Assembly (NCBI RefSeq): GCF_030403775.1
Contig: NZ_JAQMWQ010000002.1
Location: 62,001-126,000 of the forward strand
Length of the DNA: 64,000 nucleotides
Source of the DNA: Paenibacillus sp. BSR1-1
Lineage (GTDB): Bacteria > Bacillota > Bacilli > Bacillales > Cytobacillaceae
Direction of reading: 5' to 3'
Every line of letters starts with the position of its first letter. The first letter of the stretch is position 1. Below are positions 53,989-61,808 of this stretch, one piece after another. A model generated the notes under the pieces. It ran no database searches, had not been told where the DNA came from, and saw nothing but the letters and a program-made list of their open reading frames with translations. Both the position numbers and the translations under genes were made by a program.

Positions 53989-54153
53989 CTATTTACTTAA
54001 CTTGTTTTCCAAAAGGAAATCTGAGGTTGGCAGGGTAATAATTTTTCCGCCAATTTGAACGTGAATGGTATCGTTAAATATGGCCTTAACAATTCCTTTT
54101 AAAGAAATTGTAGAATTAACCGAGATTTTTTTTGATTCAGAATGATTTGCCAA
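53989..54153 (-). CDS. 54-aa small protein of unknown function
   Basis: TTG 54153, nine bases after GAAAGGTG, opens a frame that stops at TAG 53989-53991. The product begins MANHSESKKISVNSTISLKG and continues with IFNDTIHVQIGGKIITLPTS. It reads as a small beta-barrel-like domain with alternating hydrophobic residues, of the type seen in SH3-like or KOW-like minis. It is followed directly by the terminator shared with tag. I do not recognise a family. A TTG at 54162 overlaps the ribosome site and is less likely. Confidence 0.6.
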   Translation of the reverse strand: MANHSESKKISVNSTISLKGIVKAIFNDTIHVQIGGKIITLPTSDFLLENKLSK

Positions 54154-54268
54154 ATTAACCAACACCTTTCAAAAATGTTATTTTATCTATTATATATGAT
54201 GGAAAGTAAAGAATGCGAGAAAAAATATCAGAAAAATGGAAAAATTATTAAATATATTGAAATGGCAA

Positions 54269-55384
54269 TTATTTTGATTCCATAAAGGATACATCAATTT
54301 GAATAATTTCAGAACGGCTGCCAATTCGAAGCGGAGGACCCCAAAAACCAAAGCCTGATGACACAATCGTATGAAGCTGATTTTTCTTCAAGTAACCCCA
54401 GTCTACTTCAAACATTCTCCTTGTTATGAGATGGTTTGGTGCCAATTGTCCACGATGAGTATGCCCTGACAATAGAAGGTCAACTTGATTTTTCTCTGCT
54501 TGAATGAGATCCGATGGTTGATGATCCATCATTAGGATCGGAAGGGTATTAGGTATATCAGATAATAAGTCAGAAATAGACTTTCGATTACGATCGGTTT
54601 TGTCTTTCCGGCCTGCTAAATAAAAGCTGTCAGCAATGGTGATTACTTCATCTAGTAATATAGTAATGCCGATCTGTTCCATTTCCTGCAAAAACCGTGG
54701 AATTCCGCCTCCATAATATTCATGATTTCCTAGAACCCCATATACGCCTAATGGAGCAGATAGCAGCTTCAATACATCTCCCATTTTCTTTTGGATAAAT
54801 GGCTCAGGATCATCGTCAATGATGTCACCCGGCAATAAGATGATATCGGGATTGAGGGAGTTCACTTCGTGAACAAGCCTCCTGGCATGCTCTAAACCTG
54901 ACAATCTGCCAAAATGCATATCGGATGCCATCGCGATTTTAAGATTCGAAAGATTACTTGCTTGATTTGGAATGGAAATAGAAAACTTACGAACAATCGG
55001 GCTGTATGCGTTATAGCTGCCATATATAAACACAATAAGAAATGCCGAAAATACGATACTTCCAATCCAATTAACGACAGCAAGTGAAGGGAAATTGAAA
55101 AATATCAAAATCAACCCAACAAGGTTCGCAAGTGGAAGGAAAAGGACAGCGTATTGAAGGAAGCCAAACCAATATGCGCCCACTATTTTAAAAATGGCGA
55201 TTTTTTTCAGAAAATAACCAATAAGATAGGAAAAAGATATTAGTCCAACAATGAATCCATATATCCATTTGTCCTGAAGTCCAAATGCGGAGTGAAGCCA
55301 AACCCATCCATTCCAGCCAATATAAAACGTTAACGCTGAATAGAGAGTAATCATTAGCGTAAAACGTATGATCCGTTGATTCAT
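54269..55384 (-). CDS. Membrane-anchored metallophosphoesterase
   Basis: Protein of 371 aa from ATG 55384 behind GGGAGG. Four hydrophobic helices occupy about residues 8-130. The catalytic domain has IAMASDMHFGRL (first metal ligands), LLPGDIIDDDPE, VLGNHEYYGG and LLSGHTHRGQLAP, the full calcineurin-like set. Close relatives are YkuE/YaeI-type phosphoesterases, acting outside the membrane; the substrate (UDP-sugar lipid, phosphodiester) is not known. Confidence 0.9.
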   Translation of the reverse strand: MNQRIIRFTLMITLYSALTFYIGWNGWVWLHSAFGLQDKWIYGFIVGLISFSYLIGYFLKKIAIFKIVGAYWFGFLQYAVLFLPLANLVGLILIFFNFPSLAVVNWIGSIVFSAFLIVFIYGSYNAYSPIVRKFSISIPNQASNLSNLKIAMASDMHFGRLSGLEHARRLVHEVNSLNPDIILLPGDIIDDDPEPFIQKKMGDVLKLLSAPLGVYGVLGNHEYYGGGIPRFLQEMEQIGITILLDEVITIADSFYLAGRKDKTDRNRKSISDLLSDIPNTLPILMMDHQPSDLIQAEKNQVDLLLSGHTHRGQLAPNHLITRRMFEVDWGYLKKNQLHTIVSSGFGFWGPPLRIGSRSEIIQIDVSFMESK

Positions 55385-55503
55385 AAAAACCTCCCTTAGT
55401 AAGGTTTCATTAGGCATAAATACCTGAAATGTAGTTCAAGTATTGCATGAACGTTTTTTGAAGTCAATTAATCTACACAAGGGTATTGGGGACCAAAATA
55501 ATT

Positions 55504-55532
55504 GGGTCACGTAGAAGTTTTCTACGTGACCC
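55504..55532 (-). terminator. 13-bp-stem hairpin terminator
   Basis: Perfect inverted repeat GGGTCACGTAGAA (55504-55516) / TTCTACGTGACCC (55520-55532) with a 3-nt loop. It lies downstream of the small - strand gene (55759-55571) and upstream of the phosphoesterase gene, so it probably ends the former. Confidence 0.75.
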
Positions 55533-55570
55533 TTCTTTATGTTTAAGTTATCCTTTGGTTACCAAGACCA

Positions 55571-55759
55571 TCAAAATGTAATCCCGTTTGCCCTTTTTCC
55601 TATATAATTTATGTGTAATTTCCGGTCTAATTCTGTAAGTGTTCGCTGGTATTTTTGATGCTCTCGCTCACTTCGTTTTTCAACCTTCATCCTGACTCGA
55701 TGGTTCCTCTGATAAACCTCGTAACAAACTCCATGGGCTTTCATCATCGCTTTTTCCAT
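55571..55759 (-). CDS. 62-aa basic protein, unknown (possible)
   Basis: Frame of 62 codons with a basic, Arg/Lys/Glu-rich product: HGVCYEVYQRNHRVRMKVEK then EREHQKYQRTLTELDRKLH. The central 35 residues could form one long helix. No good ribosome site precedes ATG 55759; ATG 55747 is no better. The strong hairpin just downstream on the same strand argues for a real transcript. I do not recognise a family. Confidence 0.4.
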   Translation of the reverse strand: MEKAMMKAHGVCYEVYQRNHRVRMKVEKRSEREHQKYQRTLTELDRKLHINYIGKRANGITF

Positions 55760-56091
55760 TTCATTTGTGTAATTCAGCTTTAAATAATGAATAACGAATC
55801 CCTCCGGTTAATTTCGCTTTGAGCGATTATTTGTCGTGCACAGTTTTAATCTTAGCATTCAGATTTTGAATGCACAAAGTCGATATAAAGGGGTGTGGCG
55901 GGGTATAGTGGATTGAGATGGAACCTCAATAAATTACCTCGTGCATGCTTAAAGATTGAACCAAATCCTTCCTTTAAGAGCATGTATTGTTAAAAATGGG
56001 CATTGGGACAGTCTTGAATAATGAAACAGTCAAATCATAAGAGCGTCTAATATAGTAAGAAATAAGTCAACATCTGAAAGGAAGAACGCCT
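55760..56091. other. 332-bp intergenic region, no gene seen
   Basis: I see no convincing reading frame here. It contains a possible hairpin (CATGCTTAAAG at 55944 with CTTTAAGAGCATG ending at 55984, two bulged bases) and a G-rich stretch GGTGTGGCGGGGTATAGTGG around 55895 that resembles the CsoR sites only in its right half. The ribosome site of the next gene, GAAAGGAAG, is at the right end. Confidence 0.5.
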
Positions 56092-56343
56092 ATGTTCTTT
56101 TTTATAATTTTTCTTTTTGGACTCCTGTTACCATTCCTTTTGTTGAAATTTAAGTCCAAATGGGCGAAATGGATTCCTGCCCTTCTATTCCTAATAGGGA
56201 CATTCATTATAGGGATAAAAGCTTGGATCTTTCCAGGTCAAGAGATGTCAGCATTGGGAGACATTATCTATTTTATGATTCTTGGCTCTGCCACAATAGG
56301 GGCCATTATTGGGGCGATAATTGTGGGGGTTATGAAGAGGTAA
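56092..56343 (+). CDS. Small three-helix membrane protein, unknown function
   Basis: Protein of 83 aa, ATG 56092 after GAAAGGAAG. Three hydrophobic segments (1-18, 25-45, 55-80) with WAKWIPALLFLIGTFIIGIK between; the last is Gly/Ala/Ile-rich (ATIGAIIGAIIVGV). I do not recognise a family; YesK-type membrane minis of Bacillus look similar. It is a single gene before a repeat element and the copper region. Confidence 0.68.
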   Translation: MFFFIIFLFGLLLPFLLLKFKSKWAKWIPALLFLIGTFIIGIKAWIFPGQEMSALGDIIYFMILGSATIGAIIGAIIVGVMKR

Positions 56344-56409
56344 AGGGCTATCTGTTAGCTCTTTTTTTATTTAAATGTTGTGTCTAAGGCACTTTTGATT
56401 TTTTTACAC

Positions 56410-56488
56410 TTGTTGATTGGAGCGAAGCGACGAGGAGGCTTCCTTGCACGCCCGCGGAAAGCGAAGCGCCTGGAGCGCAAATCAACAA
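56410..56488. repeat. Dispersed Bacillus intergenic repeat (about 79 bp, shortened copy)
   Basis: TTGTTGATT at 56410-56418 mirrors AATCAACAA at 56480-56488, and between them is a GC-rich segment with GGAGCGAAGCGACGAGG, GCCCGCGGAAAGCGAAGCG and CCTGGAGCGCAAATC. I recognise this wording from a family of short dispersed repeats in Bacillus and relatives, usually longer, with the same ends (GATTGGAGCG... / ...GGAGCGCAAATCAAC). It contains no coding capacity and looks like a shortened copy. Confidence 0.72.
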
Positions 56489-56540
56489 CAAATTTATCAG
56501 TACGTATTGAAAAAAATCCGGAAAAATATTTTATTTTTTA

Positions 56541-56570
56541 TTGACCAAATAGGGTAGGGGGGTATAGTAT
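56541..56570 (+). promoter_or_regulatory. copA promoter with CsoR operator
   Basis: TTGACC (56541-56546), a 16-nt spacer and TATAGT (56563-56568). The spacer and -10 contain TAGGGTAGGGGGGTATAGTA, which matches the known Bacillus CsoR site (TACCCTACGGGGGTATGG type) at most positions, including the G-run and GTAT-x-GTA end. CsoR bound there would block RNA polymerase until Cu(I) releases it. Confidence 0.8.
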
Positions 56571-56623
56571 ATAAATATAAGATAAATAATAAAGAAATTC
56601 CAAATAGATTGGAGGAAAGAAAA

Positions 56624-58822
56624 ATGAGTTCTGATTTAAAAGAAATTCAATTACCGATAACAGGTATGACCTGTGCGGCGTGTGCGAACCGAATTGAAAA
56701 AGGGTTAAACAAACTAGATGGGGTTCAAGAAGCAAATGTAAACCTGGCGCTTGAAAAAGCGGCAATCAAATATGATTCTGCAGCAACAAGTGTTGATAAT
56801 TTTATTAAAAAAATAAATGATCTCGGATATGGCGTAGTAACGGAAGATAACAGCACTAACACTCGCCAACATGAAATCGAAAAACAAAAAGGCAAATTTA
56901 TTTTTTCACTAATCTTATCCTTTCCGCTACTTTGGGCGATGGTTAGTCATTTTGAATTTACCTCGTTTATCTATCTGCCGGAAATGTTAATGAATCCTTG
57001 GGTGCAATTAGCCCTGGCTACTCCTGTACAGTTTATTGTTGGAAAGCAATTCTATCTGGGCGCTTATAAAGCACTTAGAAATGGAAGTGCCAATATGGAT
57101 GTCCTCGTTGCACTTGGAACATCAGCCGCTTATTTCTATAGTTTGTATGTATCTATCCTCTCAATTGGAAAGGGGCAGCATTCTTTAGAGCTCTATTTTG
57201 AAACCAGTGCTATTCTCATCACGCTGATTATTTTAGGTAAATTGTTCGAAGCCAGGGCAAAGGGCCGCTCCTCTGAAGCCATTAAAAAGCTAATGGGTCT
57301 CCAGGCAAAGACTGCAACAGTGTTTAGAAATGGCCAGGAGCAAGCCATAGCCATCGAAGAAGTTATAGTTGGCGATATCATTTTTGTAAAACCAGGTGAA
57401 AAGGTCCCCGTGGATGGCGAGATTATCGAAGGCCGTTCGACCCTTGATGAATCCATGCTGACAGGTGAGAGTGTTCCAGTTGATAAAACAATCGGAGACC
57501 AAGTGATTGGCGCCACCATAAACAAAAACGGATTTATTAAAATCAGAGCGACGAAGGTTGGCCGGGATACGGCCTTAGCACAAATAATAAAAGTGGTGGA
57601 AGAAGCCCAGGGGTCGAAAGCTCCAATTCAAAGGTTGGCCGATCAAATTTCAGGAATTTTCGTACCAATTGTCATTGGAATTGCGGTTTTAACATTCCTC
57701 ATTTGGTTTATTTGGGTCAGCCCAGGAAACTTTGCGGAAAGCTTAGAAAAAATGATTGCAGTGCTTGTCATTGCCTGTCCATGTGCGCTGGGACTTGCGA
57801 CACCAACTTCGATAATGGCTGGATCCGGCCGTGCGGCAGAAGCCGGCGTTTTATTTAAAGGCGGCGAGCACTTAGAAATGACACATAAGATCACCACAAT
57901 CGTCCTTGATAAAACAGGAACGGTAACAAATGGAAAACCAGAATTAACAGATGTCTTTGTGGAAGGACCATTTGATCATGAAACATTTATGCACTTGGTT
58001 GGTTCGGCTGAAAAGCAGTCTGAACATCCTCTTGCAGAAGCAATCGTAAAAGGGATTAAAGAAAAGGGAATTGAGTTGGTTGACCCAACTGAGTTCGAAG
58101 CGATTCCGGGATACGGAATAAAGGCGATAGTCGCAGGTATGGAAGTAGTAATCGGAACCCGTAATTTACTCAATCAATTCGGAATACCTTTCCAATCTTC
58201 CGAAAAGATGCTCGAACTAGAGGAAACGGGAAAAACAGCCATGCTGGCTGCGATTAATGGCGTATTTGCTGGAATTGTAGCGGTAGCCGACACTGTTAAG
58301 GAGTCTTCAAAAGAAGCAATAAAGAAATTAAAGTCTATGGGCTTAGAAGTAATCATGATGACAGGTGATAACATTCGCACAGCCAATGCGATTGCGAATG
58401 AAGTGGGTGTCGACTCTGTAATTGCCGAAGTGTTGCCAGAAGGAAAGGCGGCTGAAGTCAAAAGGCTGCAGCAGGAAGGAAAACTTGTTGCTATGGTTGG
58501 CGACGGAATCAATGACGCGCCTGCATTGGCTGTTGCTAATATCGGAATGGCCATTGGAACTGGAACAGATGTCGCAATGGAAGCTGCCGATATAACCTTA
58601 ATGAGGGGCGATTTAACTAGCATTGCCGATGCCATCTATATGAGTAAGCAAACCATCAGCAATATCAAGCAAAATCTTTTCTGGGCCTTTGGTTATAACA
58701 CACTTGGAATACCAATCGCCGCAATCGGATTTCTCGCACCATGGCTGGCCGGTGCAGCAATGGCCTTCAGCTCCGTTTCCGTAGTCTTAAACGCACTGAG
58801 ACTACAAAGAGTTAAACTCTAA
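56624..58822 (+). CDS. copA: Copper-exporting P1B-type ATPase CopA (single heavy-metal domain)
   Basis: Protein of 732 aa from ATG 56624 behind GGAGGAAAG. One N-terminal HMA domain with [14 protein letters not shown] (Cys17, Cys20), then eight membrane helices, [13 protein letters not shown] with the CPC transport site, [11 protein letters not shown] with the phosphorylated Asp, the [12 protein letters not shown] motif and [20 protein letters not shown]. It pumps Cu(I) out of the cytoplasm. The B. subtilis enzyme has two HMA domains; this one has only one. It is followed at 115 bp by csoR and copZ on the same strand with their own operator. Confidence 0.95.
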   Translation: MSSDLKEIQLPITGMTCAACANRIEKGLNKLDGVQEANVNLALEKAAIKYDSAATSVDNFIKKINDLGYGVVTEDNSTNTRQHEIEKQKGKFIFSLILSFPLLWAMVSHFEFTSFIYLPEMLMNPWVQLALATPVQFIVGKQFYLGAYKALRNGSANMDVLVALGTSAAYFYSLYVSILSIGKGQHSLELYFETSAILITLIILGKLFEARAKGRSSEAIKKLMGLQAKTATVFRNGQEQAIAIEEVIVGDIIFVKPGEKVPVDGEIIEGRSTLDESMLTGESVPVDKTIGDQVIGATINKNGFIKIRATKVGRDTALAQIIKVVEEAQGSKAPIQRLADQISGIFVPIVIGIAVLTFLIWFIWVSPGNFAESLEKMIAVLVIACPCALGLATPTSIMAGSGRAAEAGVLFKGGEHLEMTHKITTIVLDKTGTVTNGKPELTDVFVEGPFDHETFMHLVGSAEKQSEHPLAEAIVKGIKEKGIELVDPTEFEAIPGYGIKAIVAGMEVVIGTRNLLNQFGIPFQSSEKMLELEETGKTAMLAAINGVFAGIVAVADTVKESSKEAIKKLKSMGLEVIMMTGDNIRTANAIANEVGVDSVIAEVLPEGKAAEVKRLQQEGKLVAMVGDGINDAPALAVANIGMAIGTGTDVAMEAADITLMRGDLTSIADAIYMSKQTISNIKQNLFWAFGYNTLGIPIAAIGFLAPWLAGAAMAFSSVSVVLNALRLQRVKL

Positions 58823-58890
58823 TATTGGTATGAGTTGAAAAGAAAATAATATAATAAATTCGAACAAATAATGTCACACGATCTTCGAAA

Positions 58891-58914
58891 TACGGTACCG
58901 GGGTATGATATAAT
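58891..58914 (+). promoter_or_regulatory. CsoR operator and -10 region upstream of csoR-copZ
   Basis: TACGGTACCGGGGTATGATA (58891-58910) has the same layout as the copA site, and its last bases form TATAAT (58909-58914), so the operator covers the -10. This gives csoR-copZ its own copper-responsive promoter and feedback control. Confidence 0.75.
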
Positions 58915-58936
58915 AACAAAAAAGGAGGCGGTCTTG

Positions 58937-59272
58937 ATGTCTTTAGATCTTGGCAAAGAAGAAGAATCCTGCTGTGAACCTGAAGGGAGCCATCGGAAAA
59001 GCCACCATTCAGATAAAGTGAAGAACAATCTGATTACAAGGTTAAACCGGATTGAAGGCCAAATTCGCGGTATTAAGGGACTTATCGAGAAAGATACCTA
59101 CTGCGATGACGTAATCAACCAAATTTCCGCCACCCAATCAGCACTTAATAGTGTTGCCAAATTATTACTTGAAGGACATATGAAAAGCTGTGTCGTAGAG
59201 CGAATCCAAGATGGGGATTATGAGGTTTTGGATGAGGTCTTGACAACAATCCAAAAATTAATGAAAAAATAA
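58937..59272 (+). CDS. csoR: Copper-sensing transcriptional repressor CsoR
   Basis: Protein of 111 aa from ATG 58937 behind AAAGGAGGCGG. The Cu(I) ligands Cys56, His81 and Cys85 (TYCDDVI and GHMKSCV) have the 25- and 4-residue spacing of B. subtilis CsoR (Cys45, His70, Cys74). RLNRIEGQIRGIKGLIEKD is the family's N-terminal helix. The N-terminus has an unusual Cys/His-rich stretch (ESCCEPEGSHRKSHHSDK) that could bind extra metal. The four-helix tetramer represses copA and its own unit. Confidence 0.95.
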   Translation: MSLDLGKEEESCCEPEGSHRKSHHSDKVKNNLITRLNRIEGQIRGIKGLIEKDTYCDDVINQISATQSALNSVAKLLLEGHMKSCVVERIQDGDYEVLDEVLTTIQKLMKK

Positions 59273-59285
59273 TGGAGGAATCAAA

Positions 59286-59492
59286 ATGGAAAATGTAACG
59301 TTAAATGTAAGCGGAATGTCTTGTGGTCATTGTGTGAAAGCCGTAGAGGGCAGCGTCGGAGCTCTTCAAGGAGTTAAAAAAGTGGCAGTTAAACTTGACA
59401 AGGGACAAGTTGATGTAGAATTTGACGCTAATGTCGTATCCTTAAACACCATTAAAGAAACCATTGATGATCAAGGATACGATGTTAAATAA
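59286..59492 (+). CDS. copZ: Copper chaperone CopZ
   Basis: Heavy-metal-associated domain protein of 68 aa with VSGMSCGHCVKAVEGS, the MxCxxC copper site, and IDDQGYDVK at the C-terminus with the conserved Tyr. It delivers Cu(I) to CopA and CsoR. It follows csoR by 13 bp and ends at a terminator, so csoR and copZ form one unit. Confidence 0.95.
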   Translation: MENVTLNVSGMSCGHCVKAVEGSVGALQGVKKVAVKLDKGQVDVEFDANVVSLNTIKETIDDQGYDVK

Positions 59493-59503
59493 AGATCACA
59501 ACA

Positions 59504-59530
59504 ACACGAACCGGAGGGTTCGTGTTTTTT
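59504..59530 (+). terminator. Terminator of csoR-copZ
   Basis: Perfect 9-bp stem ACACGAACC (59504-59512) / GGTTCGTGT (59517-59525) with a 4-nt GGAG loop and a T tract. Confidence 0.93.
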
Positions 59531-59621
59531 TGAATTTTTCTGTCTGTCCTAATGCGAAGAGGGAAGGAATAATTCAAAAAAACGTCGAATATTATATTTT
59601 AAATATTCAGATAATTGTGAG

Positions 59622-59933
59622 GTGAGGTGTATTAAGGCCACAAAAATAATTTTATGGTTGGTATCCTTGCTATTACTCGGATTTAGCTTTTATGTATACT
59701 CACAATTTTATGGAACACCATGGGAGAAACAACAACAAGAGATGAATATGGAAAAATATTTAGAAGAAAAATACCATCTTGATTTTGCCATAAAGAAAAC
59801 TAGATATAACTTTTTAAGTGAAACCTATCAGGCCTATGCTTATCCACTAAACCAATCCCAACTCCTATTCCTGGTCGAACAATCTCCAAATTCGAAAGAA
59901 GGCTATTCAGATACCTATTATAAAGTAAAATAA
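59622..59933 (+). CDS. Small membrane-anchored protein, YfjL-like
   Basis: Up to 103 aa. The start is uncertain: GTG 59622 opens the frame but the GTGAGGTGAGG stretch around it is the only ribosome site, so a slightly later non-ATG start is possible. A single N-terminal helix (IILWLVSLLLLGFSFYVYS) is followed by YGTPWEKQQQEMNMEKYLEE and a soluble domain with ETYQAYAYPL. YGTPW-E-K after the helix resembles B. subtilis YfjL-type proteins. Function unknown. Confidence 0.6.
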   Translation: MRCIKATKIILWLVSLLLLGFSFYVYSQFYGTPWEKQQQEMNMEKYLEEKYHLDFAIKKTRYNFLSETYQAYAYPLNQSQLLFLVEQSPNSKEGYSDTYYKVK

Positions 59934-59970
59934 ATGACTCCGGAAATAAAGCCAGGGGTCATTCTATTTT
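59933..59970 (+). terminator. Terminator after the YfjL-like gene
   Basis: Stem AATGACTCC (59933-59941) / GGGGTCATT (59955-59963) with one G-T pair, followed by CTATTTTTTTG. The right-hand sequence up to 60227 (about 257 bp) holds no gene; it has a further weak hairpin near 60098-60130 ahead of the oxidase genes. Confidence 0.75.
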
Positions 59971-60227
59971 TTTGATAATAGTAAAATCGACCTATAAAAC
60001 TTTCGGAATTAAATTAGTAATTTTCCCAAGTAGCGCTGAATAGTTATAAAGTACCGTCAAATAGAAAAAAATCCAACAATAGAAAAGAGAGTGTGCACTC
60101 CAGGAGATAAAATAGTCCTTTTGGAGCATTTTTTAATAGGGAGGTTTGACCTTACTGATGACGGCCCCTAGTCCACCATGAGGAAAAAGAAAAAATCTGA
60201 TCTTTTATGTGCTTAAAGGAGGAAAAC

Positions 60228-61754
60228 ATGAAGAGAAGAGATTTTGTAAAGTATGCGGGAGGCGGCATTGCATCATTAATTGTAGGGAGCGTCATGCCTT
60301 CATGGATCTCCAAAAACCCGTTGCTTGCCACCACTACAAAACTAGTTCAGGAACTTAATTTTACTATAACGGATGCCGTAAAGGATATGGTTACGCACAA
60401 TTCAATAAATAAGGCACAATGTTATTTTTGGTTTTATAAAGAGAAAACTTTCCCAGCAGAGGTTCCAGGTCCTCATATTTTTACAACGGCTGGCAATACC
60501 GTAAAAGTTACACTAACCAATTCCCTCGATGAACCTCATGCGTTTTACATAAGCGGATTGGTTGATAGTGGACCTATACGTCCAGGAGAAACAAAAACAA
60601 TCGAATTTACGCCGCAAACAGCGGGTACTTATTTATATTATGATAATTTAAACGCACCTGTAAACCGGGTGATGGGACTTCACGGGGCATTAGTAGTCAT
60701 GCCAAGTAAGGCTGTGAGCGGGCACCGTTTCACCCCATATTCTAATCCAACTCCGTCTGTCCAACAGTTATTCGATGATTTTGGTTCAACTGAACATTTT
60801 CCTGGAATAGCATGGGAGGCAGGGGATGATGCCACCCATACCCCCGCATTTAGACAATATGTTTGGGTGCTTCATGAGGCGAGCTCCCGTTTGTTTGAAG
60901 AGGTAGGGAAATATACACCTGGAAAAGATTATCCGGCTGCCCAGTTCATGAAAGCTTTTCAATTTGACCGATACAGGCCGGATGGATTAAACAAAAAACC
61001 TGAATTCTTCACAATTAATGGACATTCAGGCTGGTTTGCGGCCCATAATCCTTATATTACCCCGAACCATAGGGTTGGAGAGCCAGTTGTAGTCAGGATT
61101 TTAAACGCAGGGCTGTCCATGCATTCTTTACACATTCATGCAAACCACGTCTACCGAATTGGGGTAAATGGCGTTGTTCAAGAGAATCCCATTTGGATGG
61201 ACACTTTAACGGTTGATCCGCTGGAGATATATGAATGGGCCGTTCCGTTTATTCGTCCGCCTGATGTTCCGAATGAGCGTGGAATCGGGCTTCCTGATAA
61301 ACCGTTAATGTCCATCCCGAATCCAAGGATTGTCGGTTCGACCCCTCACCCTGTCTGGCCGCCTACAGAGGAATTAAACATACACTTGCCAGACATTGGT
61401 GAAAAGGTCGGTGATTATGATCTCGCTGTTCAACTATCACCAATTTGTTATCCCATGCATGACCACTCGGAAGCAAGCCAATCTTCGCAGGGCGGAAACT
61501 ACGGCCTGGGAATGATGAGTGGACTTCATTTTATTGGAGATCGGAATACACCTGGAGGAGTAACGACTTTTCCGAATGCTCCAACCTATCATGGTCCGGT
61601 CGAAACAGGAACTGCTGCAGGACCAGAAATGGGAATGGATGGATCTCATACCATGACATCCAATACCACAAACACTAATGCACGAACGCAGATAATCAAT
61701 AACCCGATTAACACTGATCCCGTAAAGAATGAACACCAATCACACGGAAACTAA
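60228..61754 (+). CDS. Multicopper oxidase-like protein (1), Tat-exported
   Basis: Protein of 508 aa from ATG 60228 behind GGAGG. The N-terminus MKRRDFVKYAGGG is a twin-arginine signal, so it is exported folded. The cupredoxin domains show EPHAFYISGL where canonical oxidases have HWHG, and GTYLYYDNLNAP where they have WYHSH, so the first-domain copper ligands are largely missing. The second half keeps MHSLHIHANHVYRIG (HxxHxH) and YPMHDHSEASQ with GLGMM, a weakened HCHxxxH region without Cys. It is followed at 54 bp by a second oxidase-like gene with the complementary motifs. The C-terminal ~60 residues are Thr/Asn-rich. Confidence 0.83.
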   Translation: MKRRDFVKYAGGGIASLIVGSVMPSWISKNPLLATTTKLVQELNFTITDAVKDMVTHNSINKAQCYFWFYKEKTFPAEVPGPHIFTTAGNTVKVTLTNSLDEPHAFYISGLVDSGPIRPGETKTIEFTPQTAGTYLYYDNLNAPVNRVMGLHGALVVMPSKAVSGHRFTPYSNPTPSVQQLFDDFGSTEHFPGIAWEAGDDATHTPAFRQYVWVLHEASSRLFEEVGKYTPGKDYPAAQFMKAFQFDRYRPDGLNKKPEFFTINGHSGWFAAHNPYITPNHRVGEPVVVRILNAGLSMHSLHIHANHVYRIGVNGVVQENPIWMDTLTVDPLEIYEWAVPFIRPPDVPNERGIGLPDKPLMSIPNPRIVGSTPHPVWPPTEELNIHLPDIGEKVGDYDLAVQLSPICYPMHDHSEASQSSQGGNYGLGMMSGLHFIGDRNTPGGVTTFPNAPTYHGPVETGTAAGPEMGMDGSHTMTSNTTNTNARTQIINNPINTDPVKNEHQSHGN

Positions 61755-61808
61755 GAAATAGATTCATAGTCTTGAAAAATATTTATGAATGGGCGAAGGA
61801 GAAATGCT

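Noticed and set aside
55890..55915. Third CsoR operator in the 332-bp intergenic region
   Set aside because: Only the GGGGTATAGTG half resembles the site; the left half does not match and no -10/-35 pair is placed around it.
58174..58635. Long - strand frame antisense to copA
   Set aside because: Composition is a mirror of copA codon usage; there is no ribosome site or terminator. The same holds for the other long antisense frames in the window.
60098..60130. Riboswitch or copper-responsive leader before the oxidase genes
   Set aside because: Only one weak hairpin with a poor stem is present; no known leader class is recognisable.
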